Of a stretch of 64,000 bases of DNA, positions 25,910 to 34,169 are shown one piece after another. The position numbers and the translations under genes were made by a program. Under the pieces are notes generated by a model, which was not told the DNA's origin, did not search any database, and worked only from the letters and a program-made list of their open reading frames with translations. The DNA comes from Thermoproteus sp. (GTDB taxonomy: Archaea; Thermoproteota; Thermoprotei; Thermoproteales; Thermoproteaceae), in the NCBI GenBank assembly GCA_038893495.1, contig JAWARJ010000001.1, positions 496,001 through 560,000 on the forward strand, written 5' to 3'. Position 1 is the first letter of the stretch. Each line of letters begins with the position of its first letter.

Positions 25910-27122
25910 GGAGTGGCCCTTCACGGCCGGATACGGCTCCACATTCTTCCTAGAGGGCGAGGAAGAGCTGAGAGGAGGGAGGCGCGGGCTCACGTTGGTC
26001 GTGGGGCCACAGCACCCCGGCTCGGGCCACATGAGGCTCTTCGTGGTGCTGGACGGAGACGTGATCGTAGACGTGTTGCCGGACCCCGGCTTCGTCCATA
26101 GGGGGATAGAAAAGCTCGCCGAGAACAGGCCCTACTGGACCCTCGTCCCCCTCGTGGAGAAGGCCTCGATAATGGACAGCGCCAACATAACATACCCACT
26201 CGTCTTGGCTTTGGAGAGGGCCCTCTCGTTGGAGCCCCCACCGAGGGCCAAATACCTCCGCCTAATTCTAGCAGAGCTCACCAGGATCAGGACCCACCTA
26301 TACGACCTAGCCCTATTGGGCATATTCCTGGGCCACTCGACGGCCTTCATGTGGGGCTTCGCGTTGCAGGACCTATTCGCTGAGGTCTTCGCAAAAATTA
26401 CGGGGGCCCGCACCACCACCGCATACCACGTGCCAGGCGGCGTGAGGAGGGACATAAGGCCGGAACACGCGGAGGCCATAAACAGGCTTTTGGCGAAGGT
26501 GGAGGTCAAGTTGAGGGACTTCAAGGCCATATTTCTCGACAACCCCGTCACCAAGGCGAGACTTGAGGGAGTCGGCGTGTTGGACGCCAAGAGGGCGGCC
26601 GAGCTGGGGGTCGTGGGGCCCTTCGCGAGGGCGTCCGGGATAGACTACGACGTGAGGTCCGCCGCGCCCTACGACGCATACGCCGAGCTCGACTACGAGC
26701 CAGTGGTCGAGAAGGCAGGAGACGCGTGGGCGAGGGTCCTAGTGAGGTGGCGCGAGATCTACGAGTCCATGGACCTCGTTAGAGCGGCCCTCAAGGCGTT
26801 GCCTGAAGGCGATGTGATAGACCAAGCGCTTTTGGCGCAGGGCTCAGAACACTGGAGAGGCGGGACCTCGGGGGTCCTAGGCGCCTACATCTATATGTAC
26901 CCAGAACCCGGCGAGTATATAGGCCTCGCCGAGGCCACTAGGGGGGCTACGTACGTCCATCTCTTCGCCACTGGCCTCCAGAGGGCGTTCCGGCTGAGAT
27001 ACGTCACCCCCAGCTGGAGGAACTTGAAGGCGATGGTCGAGGCCATGAAGGGCCAGAGGCTGGCCGACATGCCCGCCATCTATATGTCCTTCGGCTACTT
27101 CCCGCCGGAGGCAGACCGATGA
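25902..27122 (+). CDS. nuoD: Complex I 49-kDa-type subunit D
   Basis: A 406-residue subunit that forms the quinone-binding site with nuoB, homologous to [NiFe]-hydrogenase large subunits. VVGPQHPGSGHMRLFV, DPGFVHRGIEKLAENR and the AELTRIRTHLYDL helix are family signatures, with hydrogenase metal-site cysteines absent as expected. It is not fused to NuoC: only about 25 residues precede the conserved core. Bases 26808-26928 are repeated exactly at 30276-30396, downstream on the same strand. Confidence 0.96.
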   Translation: MAREWPFTAGYGSTFFLEGEEELRGGRRGLTLVVGPQHPGSGHMRLFVVLDGDVIVDVLPDPGFVHRGIEKLAENRPYWTLVPLVEKASIMDSANITYPLVLALERALSLEPPPRAKYLRLILAELTRIRTHLYDLALLGIFLGHSTAFMWGFALQDLFAEVFAKITGARTTTAYHVPGGVRRDIRPEHAEAINRLLAKVEVKLRDFKAIFLDNPVTKARLEGVGVLDAKRAAELGVVGPFARASGIDYDVRSAAPYDAYAELDYEPVVEKAGDAWARVLVRWREIYESMDLVRAALKALPEGDVIDQALLAQGSEHWRGGTSGVLGAYIYMYPEPGEYIGLAEATRGATYVHLFATGLQRAFRLRYVTPSWRNLKAMVEAMKGQRLADMPAIYMSFGYFPPEADR

Positions 27123-27385
27123 AGGTCCGCCTATTGGACCTAGATAGGGGCGGGGAGGTCGAGGTGGACATAGGCCCGGAGGCCAGCCTGTTGGAGCTGG
27201 TTGAAAGGTTGAGGAGTGCGGGGGCCCTAGGCGCGAGGGAGGCGGCGGTCGTGGGGGTCTCCGCCGACGGCAAGACCGTGGCCTACGTCCCGGCGGCCAA
27301 CGTGGCGCAACTGGTCGCCTACGCCGGCCAGGTGAGGGCAGCTCTGGCCTTCAAGCGCTTTCCGATACACGGCTTTAAGGGTTGA
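27119..27385 (+). CDS. Small protein co-translated with nuoBD
   Basis: An 88-residue protein whose ATG overlaps the nuoD stop by four bases. It has an N-terminal beta pair (KVRLLDLDRGGEVEVDI), a helix with LLELVERLRS, then VVGVSADGKTVAYVPAANV, a layout that recalls ubiquitin-like or ferredoxin-like small domains. There is no metal-binding cysteine. No family is recognised and it does not resemble NuoC (about 150-200 residues). Its coupling to nuoD argues for a role in complex I assembly or structure. Confidence 0.65.
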   Translation: MKVRLLDLDRGGEVEVDIGPEASLLELVERLRSAGALGAREAAVVGVSADGKTVAYVPAANVAQLVAYAGQVRAALAFKRFPIHGFKG

Positions 27386-27451
27386 TAAATATCTATTATA
27401 ATTATTTAAAATATAGAAAGAATATTTTAAAAGGAGAGAAAATGGAGGAAC

Positions 27452-28957
27452 ATGGGGCTGAGGACTGGGGAGCAGTACGTAGAGGGCCTTAAGGGCCGAA
27501 ATAAGGTCAGGATATACGTCTTGGGCAAACGGGTCGACGACGTGACTGCGCACCCCTTCCTGAAGCCTTCCGTAAAGTCCTTCAAGGCCACCTTCGACGC
27601 GGCCTTCGAGGAGGACACAAAGAGCCTCGCGAGGGCCTACAGCCCCTTTATCGGGGAGGAGGTCAATAGGTTCGTCCACATACACAGGGGCCCCGAGGAC
27701 TTAGTGGCCAAGGTCAAGCTCTTGAGGAAGTTGAGCCACAAGGTGGGGACTTGCTTCCAGCGCTGTGTGGGCTGGGACGCCCTAAACACGCTGTACATAA
27801 TCACCAGCAAGCTGGCTGAGAGAGACGGCAAGAAGGAGTACTACAGGCGCTTCGTGGAGTACCTCAAATACGTACAGAAGAACGACTTGGCGCTGGCAGG
27901 CGCCATGACGGACGTCAAGGGCGTGAGGACCTTGAGGCCCAGCGAGCAGCCGAACCCCTACGCCTACGTGAAGGTCGTAGAGGAGAGGAGCGACGGGATT
28001 GTGGTCAGCGGGGCCAAGGCCAACATCACGGGCGTGGCGGTGGTGGACGAAGTGGTGGTGATGCCCACTAGGGCCATGACGGAGCGCGACGAGGCCTACG
28101 CCGTGTCCTTCGCGGTGCCTCTCAACACCGAGGGCATCACAGTGGTGGTCGGGCGGCAGGTAAACGACGCGAGGAGGATGGAGGGAGGCGAGATAGACGC
28201 CCTGCCCTACTTCTTCAACCACGAGGGCCTCGTAATATTCGACAACGTCTTCGTGCCTTGGGAGAGGGTCTTCTTCTATAGGGAGTGGAAAATGGCGGGG
28301 GAGTTCGTGGAGGTGTTCTCCTCCTTCCACAGACAGGGCTATGCGGGCTGTAAGTCGGGCCTCGGCGACGTCATAATAGGCGCCGCCTACAACTTGGCGA
28401 AACAGTTGGGGGTCGCCGACAAGCCCCACATACAGGACAAGCTGACCGAGATGGTCTTCCTAAATGAGACCATGTACTCGGCGGGCCTCGCCGCTAGCTG
28501 GGAGGGCAAGAAGATCGCTGGAGGCGAGGAGGGGGGCTGGTGGGTCAACCCCATGTATGCCAACGTGACGAAGCACCTAGTGGCGAGGTTCCCCTACGAG
28601 GTCTCGCGGCTGGCCCACGACATAGCGGGCGGCATATTGGGCACGGGCCCCAGCGAGTTCGACCTGAAGAACCCCGAAATAAAGGAGTTGATAGCCAAGT
28701 ACCTACAGGGAGTGCCCGAGTTCTCGGCCGAGGACAGAATGAGGATGGTCAGGCTCTTGGAGAATACAAGCCTCAGCGTGGCCTACCTAGTGGAGTCCGT
28801 GCACGGAGCCGGGAGCCCCGAAGCCCAAAGGATATCCATAAGGCGCCTCTACGACTTCGACATGGCCGAGAGGATAGCCAAAAGGCTCGCCGGCATGAAG
28901 GCCCAAGCCCAAGACGCGAGGATAGAGCCCAGGAAGCCCTCCGAAGCCGAAAAATAA
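27452..28957 (+). CDS. abfD: 4-Hydroxybutyryl-CoA dehydratase
   Basis: A 501-residue flavin/4Fe-4S enzyme that converts 4-hydroxybutyryl-CoA to crotonyl-CoA. Cluster ligands are in place: Cys101 and Cys105 (CFQRC), His293 and Cys300 (HRQGYAGC), matching Cys99, Cys103, His292 and Cys299 of the clostridial enzyme. It is the key step of the dicarboxylate/4-hydroxybutyrate autotrophic cycle of Thermoproteales, which also needs reduced ferredoxin and pyruvate synthase, both encoded nearby. The ATG has ATTTTAAAAG about 25 bases upstream and stands in its own transcription unit after the nuo genes. Confidence 0.95.
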   Translation: MGLRTGEQYVEGLKGRNKVRIYVLGKRVDDVTAHPFLKPSVKSFKATFDAAFEEDTKSLARAYSPFIGEEVNRFVHIHRGPEDLVAKVKLLRKLSHKVGTCFQRCVGWDALNTLYIITSKLAERDGKKEYYRRFVEYLKYVQKNDLALAGAMTDVKGVRTLRPSEQPNPYAYVKVVEERSDGIVVSGAKANITGVAVVDEVVVMPTRAMTERDEAYAVSFAVPLNTEGITVVVGRQVNDARRMEGGEIDALPYFFNHEGLVIFDNVFVPWERVFFYREWKMAGEFVEVFSSFHRQGYAGCKSGLGDVIIGAAYNLAKQLGVADKPHIQDKLTEMVFLNETMYSAGLAASWEGKKIAGGEEGGWWVNPMYANVTKHLVARFPYEVSRLAHDIAGGILGTGPSEFDLKNPEIKELIAKYLQGVPEFSAEDRMRMVRLLENTSLSVAYLVESVHGAGSPEAQRISIRRLYDFDMAERIAKRLAGMKAQAQDARIEPRKPSEAEK

Positions 28958-29222
28958 TTTCGCCAAAAGAGCGTATTTACTCCCGTCGGTAATCTTTAAT
29001 TTTCCCTACCAGGCTGGCCGCTACGGCTAGGCGCCCAGCCGCCCTAAATCGCCTTTGCCCAGCGGAACCCGCCGTCGGCCATCTGGTTGACCCCTGCCAT
29101 CCTGCCCGTCAGCGCCCCATCGTTGGCTGAACTATATCCGGCCCTAAGGGCCTTGGGGGTCAAGGACGACTTAGCGGGAGCGGAGGTCGGGCTGAGGAGG
29201 GACAGCGTGCGGGGTCTCTTGT
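28958..29222 (+). other. Gap with a possible gene remnant
   Basis: No complete gene is seen. From about 29100 the plus strand reads as protein-like sequence (SLAELYPALRALGVKDDLAG and beyond) that loses quality where it meets the opposite-strand gene at 29223. There is no promoter or start codon of usual type in front. It could be a decayed gene fragment. Confidence 0.3.
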
Positions 29223-30071
29223 CTATCGGACAGCTGTCGCCGGCGCCTCGACTACGACGTCACGGGCCATGGGCATATCTAGGACGAGCTTGGCCCGATA
29301 TCGAAGCAAAGGCGCCAGGCCAGCCAGGTCCTTACGGAATACGTCCTTTAGCTTCAAGCCAGTCGGCCCCGCCACTATCAAGTCAAACGGACCTCCGGCG
29401 AAGTCGAACCTCTTCGCCTCTTGGCCTCTCTGGACTTCAAGTAGCATTATCGTCTTTTTCTCGTGGGGCAACGACACCTCTAGCTCCAGTCTCGCCTTGC
29501 GTGCCTTGACGGGCCACGCCTCCACGGACGCCTCGACCAGCCCGGGCCCCGCCGGGCGTAGAGACGCCTTGGCCATATCGCCAAATTCAGACGAGGCGGA
29601 GAGCTCGGACGACAGCGAATAGGTCTCCTCGGGCGCTATGGCCGCCACGTAGAGGCCCTTGCAACAGCCGTCCTCGACGCGGTAGGCATAGGCCTTCAGG
29701 TACTCCCAGTTGGGGCCAGAGACGTAGACGTACTGGCCGGGCCTCACGGCGCCCGCGGCGGAGGGCTCCAGGGGCTCGAAGCGGACCCAATATCTGCTGT
29801 TCCTCCCGGCGCTTAAATAAAACGCCTCCAAATAGCCCGCCGAGAGTGTCAGAGGCCTCCCCTCGTCGAGGGCCTTGAGGAGGGCATCGACGCGTCTAGT
29901 CTTCTTGAAGTAGCTGAACGCGCTCAACGCGGTTATGGGGGACAAGATGGCGACGACTATTAACGGCACGGGCCATGGTGCCAATAGAAAAGGCGACGTG
30001 AAGGCCCAGAAGAGCACCAGGCCCAACGGCTCCCATTTATTTACGCCTACGACTACACGCGGCCTATCCAC
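29223..30071 (-). CDS. Membrane-anchored protein of unknown function
   Basis: A 282-residue protein. Two hydrophobic segments at residues 14-30 and 35-53 form an N-terminal membrane anchor; the remaining 230 residues are soluble, with beta-rich stretches and a Cys-Cys pair (DGCCKG near 134). The GTG start has BRE/TATA-like CGAAAGGCTAAAAAATG about 27 bases upstream. No family is recognised. It sits at the edge of the accessory strip and nothing around it suggests a role. Confidence 0.7.
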   Translation of the reverse strand: MDRPRVVVGVNKWEPLGLVLFWAFTSPFLLAPWPVPLIVVAILSPITALSAFSYFKKTRRVDALLKALDEGRPLTLSAGYLEAFYLSAGRNSRYWVRFEPLEPSAAGAVRPGQYVYVSGPNWEYLKAYAYRVEDGCCKGLYVAAIAPEETYSLSSELSASSEFGDMAKASLRPAGPGLVEASVEAWPVKARKARLELEVSLPHEKKTIMLLEVQRGQEAKRFDFAGGPFDLIVAGPTGLKLKDVFRKDLAGLAPLLRYRAKLVLDMPMARDVVVEAPATAVR

Positions 30072-30236
30072 TATCCATTACTTCCTTTCATTTTTTAGCC
30101 TTTCGTGATTATACGGCCCAGACGTCTTCCTGTCGGCATTAAATTCTTCGTTCGGCCAGTTGCGGGAGGTCTCGCGGCGATTACGAGCCGGGGGAACACA
30201 TCGGCGAGGGTCCCGATGTCGTGAGGACCGCAGGTC

Positions 30237-30412
30237 ATAGGTCTAGTTAGGGCGGCTCTTAAGGCTTTGCCCGAGGGCGATGTGATAGACCAAGCGCTTT
30301 TGGCGCAGGGCTCAGAACACTGGAGAGGCGGGACCTCGGGGGTCCTAGGCGCCTACATCTATATGTACCCAGAACCCGGCGAGTATATAGGCCTCGTGGA
30401 AACAAGCCTTTA
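30237..30412 (+). pseudogene. Fragment duplicating the 3' part of nuoD
   Basis: The plus strand encodes the same residues as nuoD codons near 294-343 (LVRAALKALPEGDVIDQALL and onward to GEYIGL), then goes out of homology and stops at TAG. Bases 30276-30396 are identical to 26808-26928 over 121 positions. The 33 bases before that differ at seven places, all synonymous. There is no start codon or promoter. It is a nuoD-derived fragment, perhaps left from a paralogous copy. Confidence 0.92.
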
Positions 30413-30560
30413 GGCGCGGCGCTTGTGAGGGCCGTTGCGTAGCGGCCTCTCGCCAAGGCCCGCGTGAGGTCTCTCATATACATCAGCGGCCTAGTCGAGG
30501 AGACGTATACGTAGTGAGCCTTGGGGTCAGGCTCTTGGGCGTGTCGAGGTTGGACATGTG
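30397..30560 (-). pseudogene. Truncated gene abutting the nuoD fragment
   Basis: On the minus strand an open frame without a normal start encodes protein-like sequence including YVYVSSTRPLMYMRDLTRAL and then ARGRYATALTSAAPK, and runs straight into the antisense of the nuoD fragment. The coding quality ends exactly there, so the fragment appears to have replaced the rest of the gene. The VYVS..RPLMYM pattern faintly recalls the first half of Alba-type DNA/RNA-binding proteins, but this is only a guess. Confidence 0.4.
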
Positions 30561-30623
30561 GCCTTCGGGCGACGCGCCAATAAGGCGAGAAAACTTAAAA
30601 AGCGAAGTGTTGTGGTGGAACTG

Positions 30624-30725
30624 GCGGCGGTAGTCTAGCCTGGTTTAGGATGGCGAGGAGGGCCGGATGCCCTCCCCCTAGGCCTGCCAAGCCGTTGATC
30701 CCGGGTTCAAATCCCGGCCGCCGCA
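30624..30725 (+). tRNA. tRNA-Gly(GCC) with a 29-base intron
   Basis: Acceptor GCGGCGG pairs with CCGCCGC, discriminator A, no encoded CCA. The D arm (AGTCTAGCCTGGTTTAGGA) and T arm (CCGGG-TTCAAAT-CCCGG) are complete. With the intron removed the anticodon stem is ATGGC/GCCGT and the loop C-T-GCC-A-A, so the anticodon is GCC (30686-30688). A box reading AACTTAAAAAG lies about 27 bases upstream. The first 32 bases are repeated exactly at 58601-58632. Confidence 0.95.
30655..30683 (+). other. tRNA-Gly intron with hairpin
   Basis: The 29-base insert contains GGAGGGC-CGGAT-GCCCTCC, a seven-pair hairpin. A GGC direct repeat at both ends (30652-30654 and 30681-30683) means that its position can be read anywhere from 28/29 to 31/32. 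Either reading is in the 5' side of the anticodon stem, away from the common 37/38 site. Confidence 0.8.
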
Positions 30726-30816
30726 CTCTCTTATAATTCAATGATTTGTCATTTTGAGCCAGAACTTCTACATGCTTTGTAAGTATTAATAACTAAGGCT
30801 TCCAAACTTGTAGTAT

Positions 30817-31638
30817 ATGAATGCGAAATCGTTAGTGAGACCCTCAGATCTTTCTAGACACAAGAGCGGAAAGGCGTTGTCTGATGGTTGGGCTGTGAAC
30901 TTTGCGGTAGGGTGTACACATGGCTGTGTATTCTGTTACGCCCGCCGAATCACGGAGCTCCTAAATCCATACAGGCTACCGAGGGAGGCCTTCGCGCCTG
31001 GCTGGGGGCGCTACCTCTACGTCTCGGAGAACCTGGCGGAGCTGATTAGGAACACCCCGTGGCGGAGGTGGGCTGGCGTGAGGCTCCTTATGTCGTCGAC
31101 ACACGACCCCTACCTCCCACAGCTCTACTTCCCCCACAGATGGCCGCGGCGGATACTAGAGGCGGCGCTTCCCCATGGCGTGAAGTTCACCGTCCTCACC
31201 CGCTCCGTGCTGTACCTACAAGACCTAGACGTCCTGGTGCGGCACAAAGAACAAATACTCCTCCTCATGTCTATCCCTACTCTCGACGAAGAGCTTGCCA
31301 AGGTCACCGAGCCGTTCGCCCCTCCTCCACGGGCCAGGCTGTCTGCGCTTCGTAAAGCCAAAGACGCAGGTATAGAGGTGGGGGTGGTAGTGGCGCCTAT
31401 AATCACGACAGCTGGCTGGGACCGCCGCCTACGCCAGCTCTTCGAAGAGCTGGCCGGGCTTGGGCCGTCGGTTGTATACGGCGAGTCGCTACATCCCCGC
31501 GGCTCCAACACCACCGAACTCAAGCGCCTAGGGCTGACCTTTCGCATAGGCACACAGATAGACCTTCAGGTCGGCAAACTTTTTGAGCAATTACTAAAAG
31601 AGTACGGACTCAGGGGGGAATATTGGTACGGTCCGTAG
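30817..31638 (+). CDS. SPL-family radical SAM protein
   Basis: A 273-residue radical SAM enzyme. The cluster motif VGCTHGCVFCYAR gives C-x3-C-x2-C near residues 32-39, followed by SPL-like blocks (LLMSSTHDPYLPQ, VLTRSVLYLQDLDVL, IPTLDEELAKVTEPFAP, RLSALRKAKDAGIEVGV). SPL family members include spore photoproduct lyase and many uncharacterised archaeal enzymes. A TATA-like TATTAATAAC lies about 28 bases upstream. It is convergent with a TcmP-like gene, four bases tail to tail, the type of partner known for three-cysteine-motif radical SAM proteins. Confidence 0.85.
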   Translation: MNAKSLVRPSDLSRHKSGKALSDGWAVNFAVGCTHGCVFCYARRITELLNPYRLPREAFAPGWGRYLYVSENLAELIRNTPWRRWAGVRLLMSSTHDPYLPQLYFPHRWPRRILEAALPHGVKFTVLTRSVLYLQDLDVLVRHKEQILLLMSIPTLDEELAKVTEPFAPPPRARLSALRKAKDAGIEVGVVVAPIITTAGWDRRLRQLFEELAGLGPSVVYGESLHPRGSNTTELKRLGLTFRIGTQIDLQVGKLFEQLLKEYGLRGEYWYGP

Positions 31639-31642
31639 ATTG

Positions 31643-32662
31643 TTATATAAATTGAGTTAATGGGGGACTGCCCAAAAGTTTTTTAAGTCCCTCTTCCCGT
31701 AATATTTCTATATATGTTTTGTACTCCTCAAAACGTTCTACCCAAGGATGTTTCTTTAACCCCCTTCTTCTTAAAATTAACATTAAATGGTAATGCCAGT
31801 CAAACACATCACCGAAAACGCTGGCATCATATACATTTTTGCCTAATTCCACTATTTTTGACTTATAAAAGTTGTACAGCTCTTCGCCAATCTTTTCATC
31901 GTCACTTCTTTTATCGCACAAGGTCCTCCAATCGCTGGGAAAATACTCGTCAAATCTTCTGCCAATATTTTCACATTGGATATCTATTTGCCTCCTTAAT
32001 GCAGCGCACATATAGTTGTAAATAATATCTGCCTTGAGTGAAAGAAATTTCTTCATAGTCGACCAGTTTATTTCGGCGCCCTCAGGATCTATGACAATAA
32101 GCCAGTGGACGCAGTTGTATTCGTCTGGATCAAAGTAGTTTATATCAGTATTATATTTTATTTCGGGACAATCATAGCCATGATATTTAAGTGTCTCACA
32201 TACTTCACTATGTAACTTCTTTAATAAATTTCTCTTTTTATTATCTATTTCAAAGAATATAGCTTTGTTAAATTTTAGACTCTTCGCTTTATCTCTCTCC
32301 TTAACTTTACCTAATTTATGAAGTCCGTATGTAGGCATTATCAGACCTATGATGCCTGTGCCAAACACTGGGATTTCAGACCCATTGTAGTCTATTATTG
32401 TGATGCCAGAACCAGCTGTGGCGTCTAAATAACATACTTCTCCCTTTTCTCTCAGTTCTTTTATCGCTGTAGCGTATGTACCTGTGTAAACAGCCACTAA
32501 GGCGTATTTAAGCAAAGGGTACAGGTGATTTGTACGATATTTCGATATATCGGGCATGGCCTTTTTTATCTTATTCCACTTATCGCCAAAGAAATTATCG
32601 GCACGGAGAATGTCTATGTGCCGTCTCAAACGATCGGCTATGTCACTCTTCACCGGCGCCAT
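31643..32662 (-). CDS. TcmP-like partner of three-Cys-motif proteins
   Basis: A 339-residue protein with CYLDATAGSGITI near residues 77-89 (a methyltransferase-like glycine loop), then an acidic Asp-rich middle and IVIDPEGAEINWS, a layout that fits the three-Cys-motif partner family TcmP. TcmP proteins sit beside radical SAM or Gp37/Gp68-type proteins on mobile DNA; their reaction is unknown. The gene is strikingly AT-rich compared with neighbours, with AAA/ATA-heavy codons, which indicates recent transfer. Its own promoter CTTTTAAAAG lies about 28 bases upstream. Confidence 0.7.
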   Translation of the reverse strand: MAPVKSDIADRLRRHIDILRADNFFGDKWNKIKKAMPDISKYRTNHLYPLLKYALVAVYTGTYATAIKELREKGEVCYLDATAGSGITIIDYNGSEIPVFGTGIIGLIMPTYGLHKLGKVKERDKAKSLKFNKAIFFEIDNKKRNLLKKLHSEVCETLKYHGYDCPEIKYNTDINYFDPDEYNCVHWLIVIDPEGAEINWSTMKKFLSLKADIIYNYMCAALRRQIDIQCENIGRRFDEYFPSDWRTLCDKRSDDEKIGEELYNFYKSKIVELGKNVYDASVFGDVFDWHYHLMLILRRRGLKKHPWVERFEEYKTYIEILREEGLKKLLGSPPLTQFI

Positions 32663-33261
32663 TATGATAAATCTTAAGGTATCAACTTTTAAAAGCTTTA
32701 CTACATTATACTCTATAGCGCTTAAATACTTTATTTTCCACTACCTCAACCTCCCTTTCTGGTCAGACGTACCTCTTTACTCACCTCAACTAGGCCCGAC
32801 GAGTGTAGGCGTTCTGGGCACCTCATGTCTGGTAGTTAAGCTTTGAGTGTAGCGCCGACGCCATTTTAATCACGGAGCCATTGTCTTTAAGACTTTTTAA
32901 AATCCTATATACTATATATAAATCAATATTAAAAAATTTTCATAAATTTTCAATTAATTAAGGCATTCAATTTTATCATTCTAATTTATCTGTCTCTATA
33001 TAACAAGCAAGAGTGCGCCAGTGCAAAGGCCGTCACGAAGGTCGCCAAGATCACAAGCCGCTGTAGAATGCCAAGTGGTCGAGATCCTTACGGCATGGCT
33101 CAGAATGGCCCGTTCGAGCCTTTGCCGCGGGCTGTAGCTAGAGACGCATGGATGTTCGGCGCCGGCTACCTATGCTGTAGAGGCTCCTGGCGGGAGGGCT
33201 ACCGCTGATGCTCTCTGGCTTAAGCCTTTCTAGACTTATAAATTCAGATGGGCCTCGCTCT
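32663..33261. other. AT-rich gap with one degenerate frame
   Basis: About 600 bases without a sound gene. The first part holds the TcmP-like promoter. Bases 32880-33005 are almost pure A/T. From about 33000 to 33206 the plus strand is open and ends in TGA (AVTKVAKITSRCRMPSGRDP then further residues), without a usual start; it may be the tail of a lost gene. The last 30 bases carry the promoter TTATAAATT of the following membrane protein. Confidence 0.45.
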
Positions 33262-33711
33262 ATGAAGTTGAGCGTAGGGGCTAAGTGGGGCGCTGTAGTG
33301 GGGCTTGTCGACGGCGCTATCGCCGAGACGGTCCTCTACCTCCAGAGGGACCTCATAGCGGCGTTGATACGGCAGGAGGTGGCCCGGGCGGCCGCCAGCT
33401 CGGGCGTGGCGATCACGCCGGCGCAAATAGATCAGATAGTACAAATCGCGATAACGACGACCTACGTGGCGGCCCTCGTGGGCCCCCTCATCTTCTTCAC
33501 CATAATTGGTCTGATCATGGCGGCCGTCTGGGGCAGGCTGAAGCTACCTTGGTACTCCATTGGCGCTATATTCGGCCTGGTCCTGGCGCTGATAGGGCTG
33601 GTGGGGATCGGCACCGCGCGTGTGGGTCTGGAGGGTCTGGCGGGTCCCCTCCAGAACTTCGCCTTGTCGCTCCTCCTCGCCTACCTACTAAGGAGCGCCG
33701 AGGGGACATGA
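33262..33711 (+). CDS. Four-helix membrane protein
   Basis: A 149-residue membrane protein with hydrophobic segments near residues 6-22, 64-92, 99-120 and 124-146 and a long polar amphipathic stretch (residues 26-60) between the first two. The ATG at 33262 is chosen because TTATAAATT lies about 23 bases before it; an in-frame ATG at 33208 lacks this. Its stop overlaps the next start by four bases (ATGA), making it the first gene of a four-gene cassette. No family is recognised. Confidence 0.68.
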   Translation: MKLSVGAKWGAVVGLVDGAIAETVLYLQRDLIAALIRQEVARAAASSGVAITPAQIDQIVQIAITTTYVAALVGPLIFFTIIGLIMAAVWGRLKLPWYSIGAIFGLVLALIGLVGIGTARVGLEGLAGPLQNFALSLLLAYLLRSAEGT

Positions 33712-34139
33712 AGACGGTGTCGATCCGCCTCGCCTCGCGTTCATATGCCGACGAGGCGATGGTCCAGATGTTGATGGCGGTGCCCGGCATATACAACGCC
33801 TATCTCGAGGGCGACCGCGTAGTTTTAGAAATTAACGAAAAAGATATAAGTCCTGCAGAGGCCGTGAGGCGGGTGATGGACTTGGGGTACGAGGTGATGT
33901 TGCCCCATTACGTCTTCTCTTTGGGGCGGGGCGACCCCTGGAGGATAAAAGAGCTCGTCGAGTCGGACCTCCCTCCCTACGTCGTGGCGTCTACATACGA
34001 CGTGGACGAAAGGCTGGCTTACGTGGTGGTCCTGCCGGGGGTTGAGCCGGAACAGGTCAAGAGGTTCCTAGAGGAGAGGGGCCTGCGCGTAGAGCTCATT
34101 GACAGCTATGTCAAACCGATTAGGCTGAGCTTTGGATAA
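33708..34139 (+). CDS. HMA-fold-like protein lacking the metal-binding CxxC
   Basis: A 143-residue protein. Residues 1-68 follow the heavy-metal-associated pattern: beta strand MKTVSIRL, a helix, VPGIYNAYLEGDRVVLEI, a second helix and LGYEVMLP. Where HMA domains have a C-x-x-C loop this has ASRSYADEA, with no cysteine. The second half repeats a similar beta-alpha shape (YVVASTYDVDERLAYVVVLPG, VKRFLEERGLRVELI) and may be another such domain. It could sense or bridge partners rather than carry copper. It is translationally coupled to the membrane protein before it. Confidence 0.6.
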   Translation: MKTVSIRLASRSYADEAMVQMLMAVPGIYNAYLEGDRVVLEINEKDISPAEAVRRVMDLGYEVMLPHYVFSLGRGDPWRIKELVESDLPPYVVASTYDVDERLAYVVVLPGVEPEQVKRFLEERGLRVELIDSYVKPIRLSFG

Positions 34140-34169
34140 TAGTTTTAAATATTTTTCGTTATTTAGTAT

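Noticed and set aside
27119-27385. NuoC identity for the 88-residue protein
   Set aside because: It is half the required length and lacks the NuoC signature region.
29087-29509. A 140-codon plus-strand gene
   Set aside because: Its second half is antisense to the membrane-anchored protein and not protein-like; only the first 40 codons are credible, so it was listed as a possible remnant.
30259-30483. A complete 74-residue minus-strand gene
   Set aside because: Its second half is the antisense of the nuoD fragment; only the upstream part is original coding sequence.
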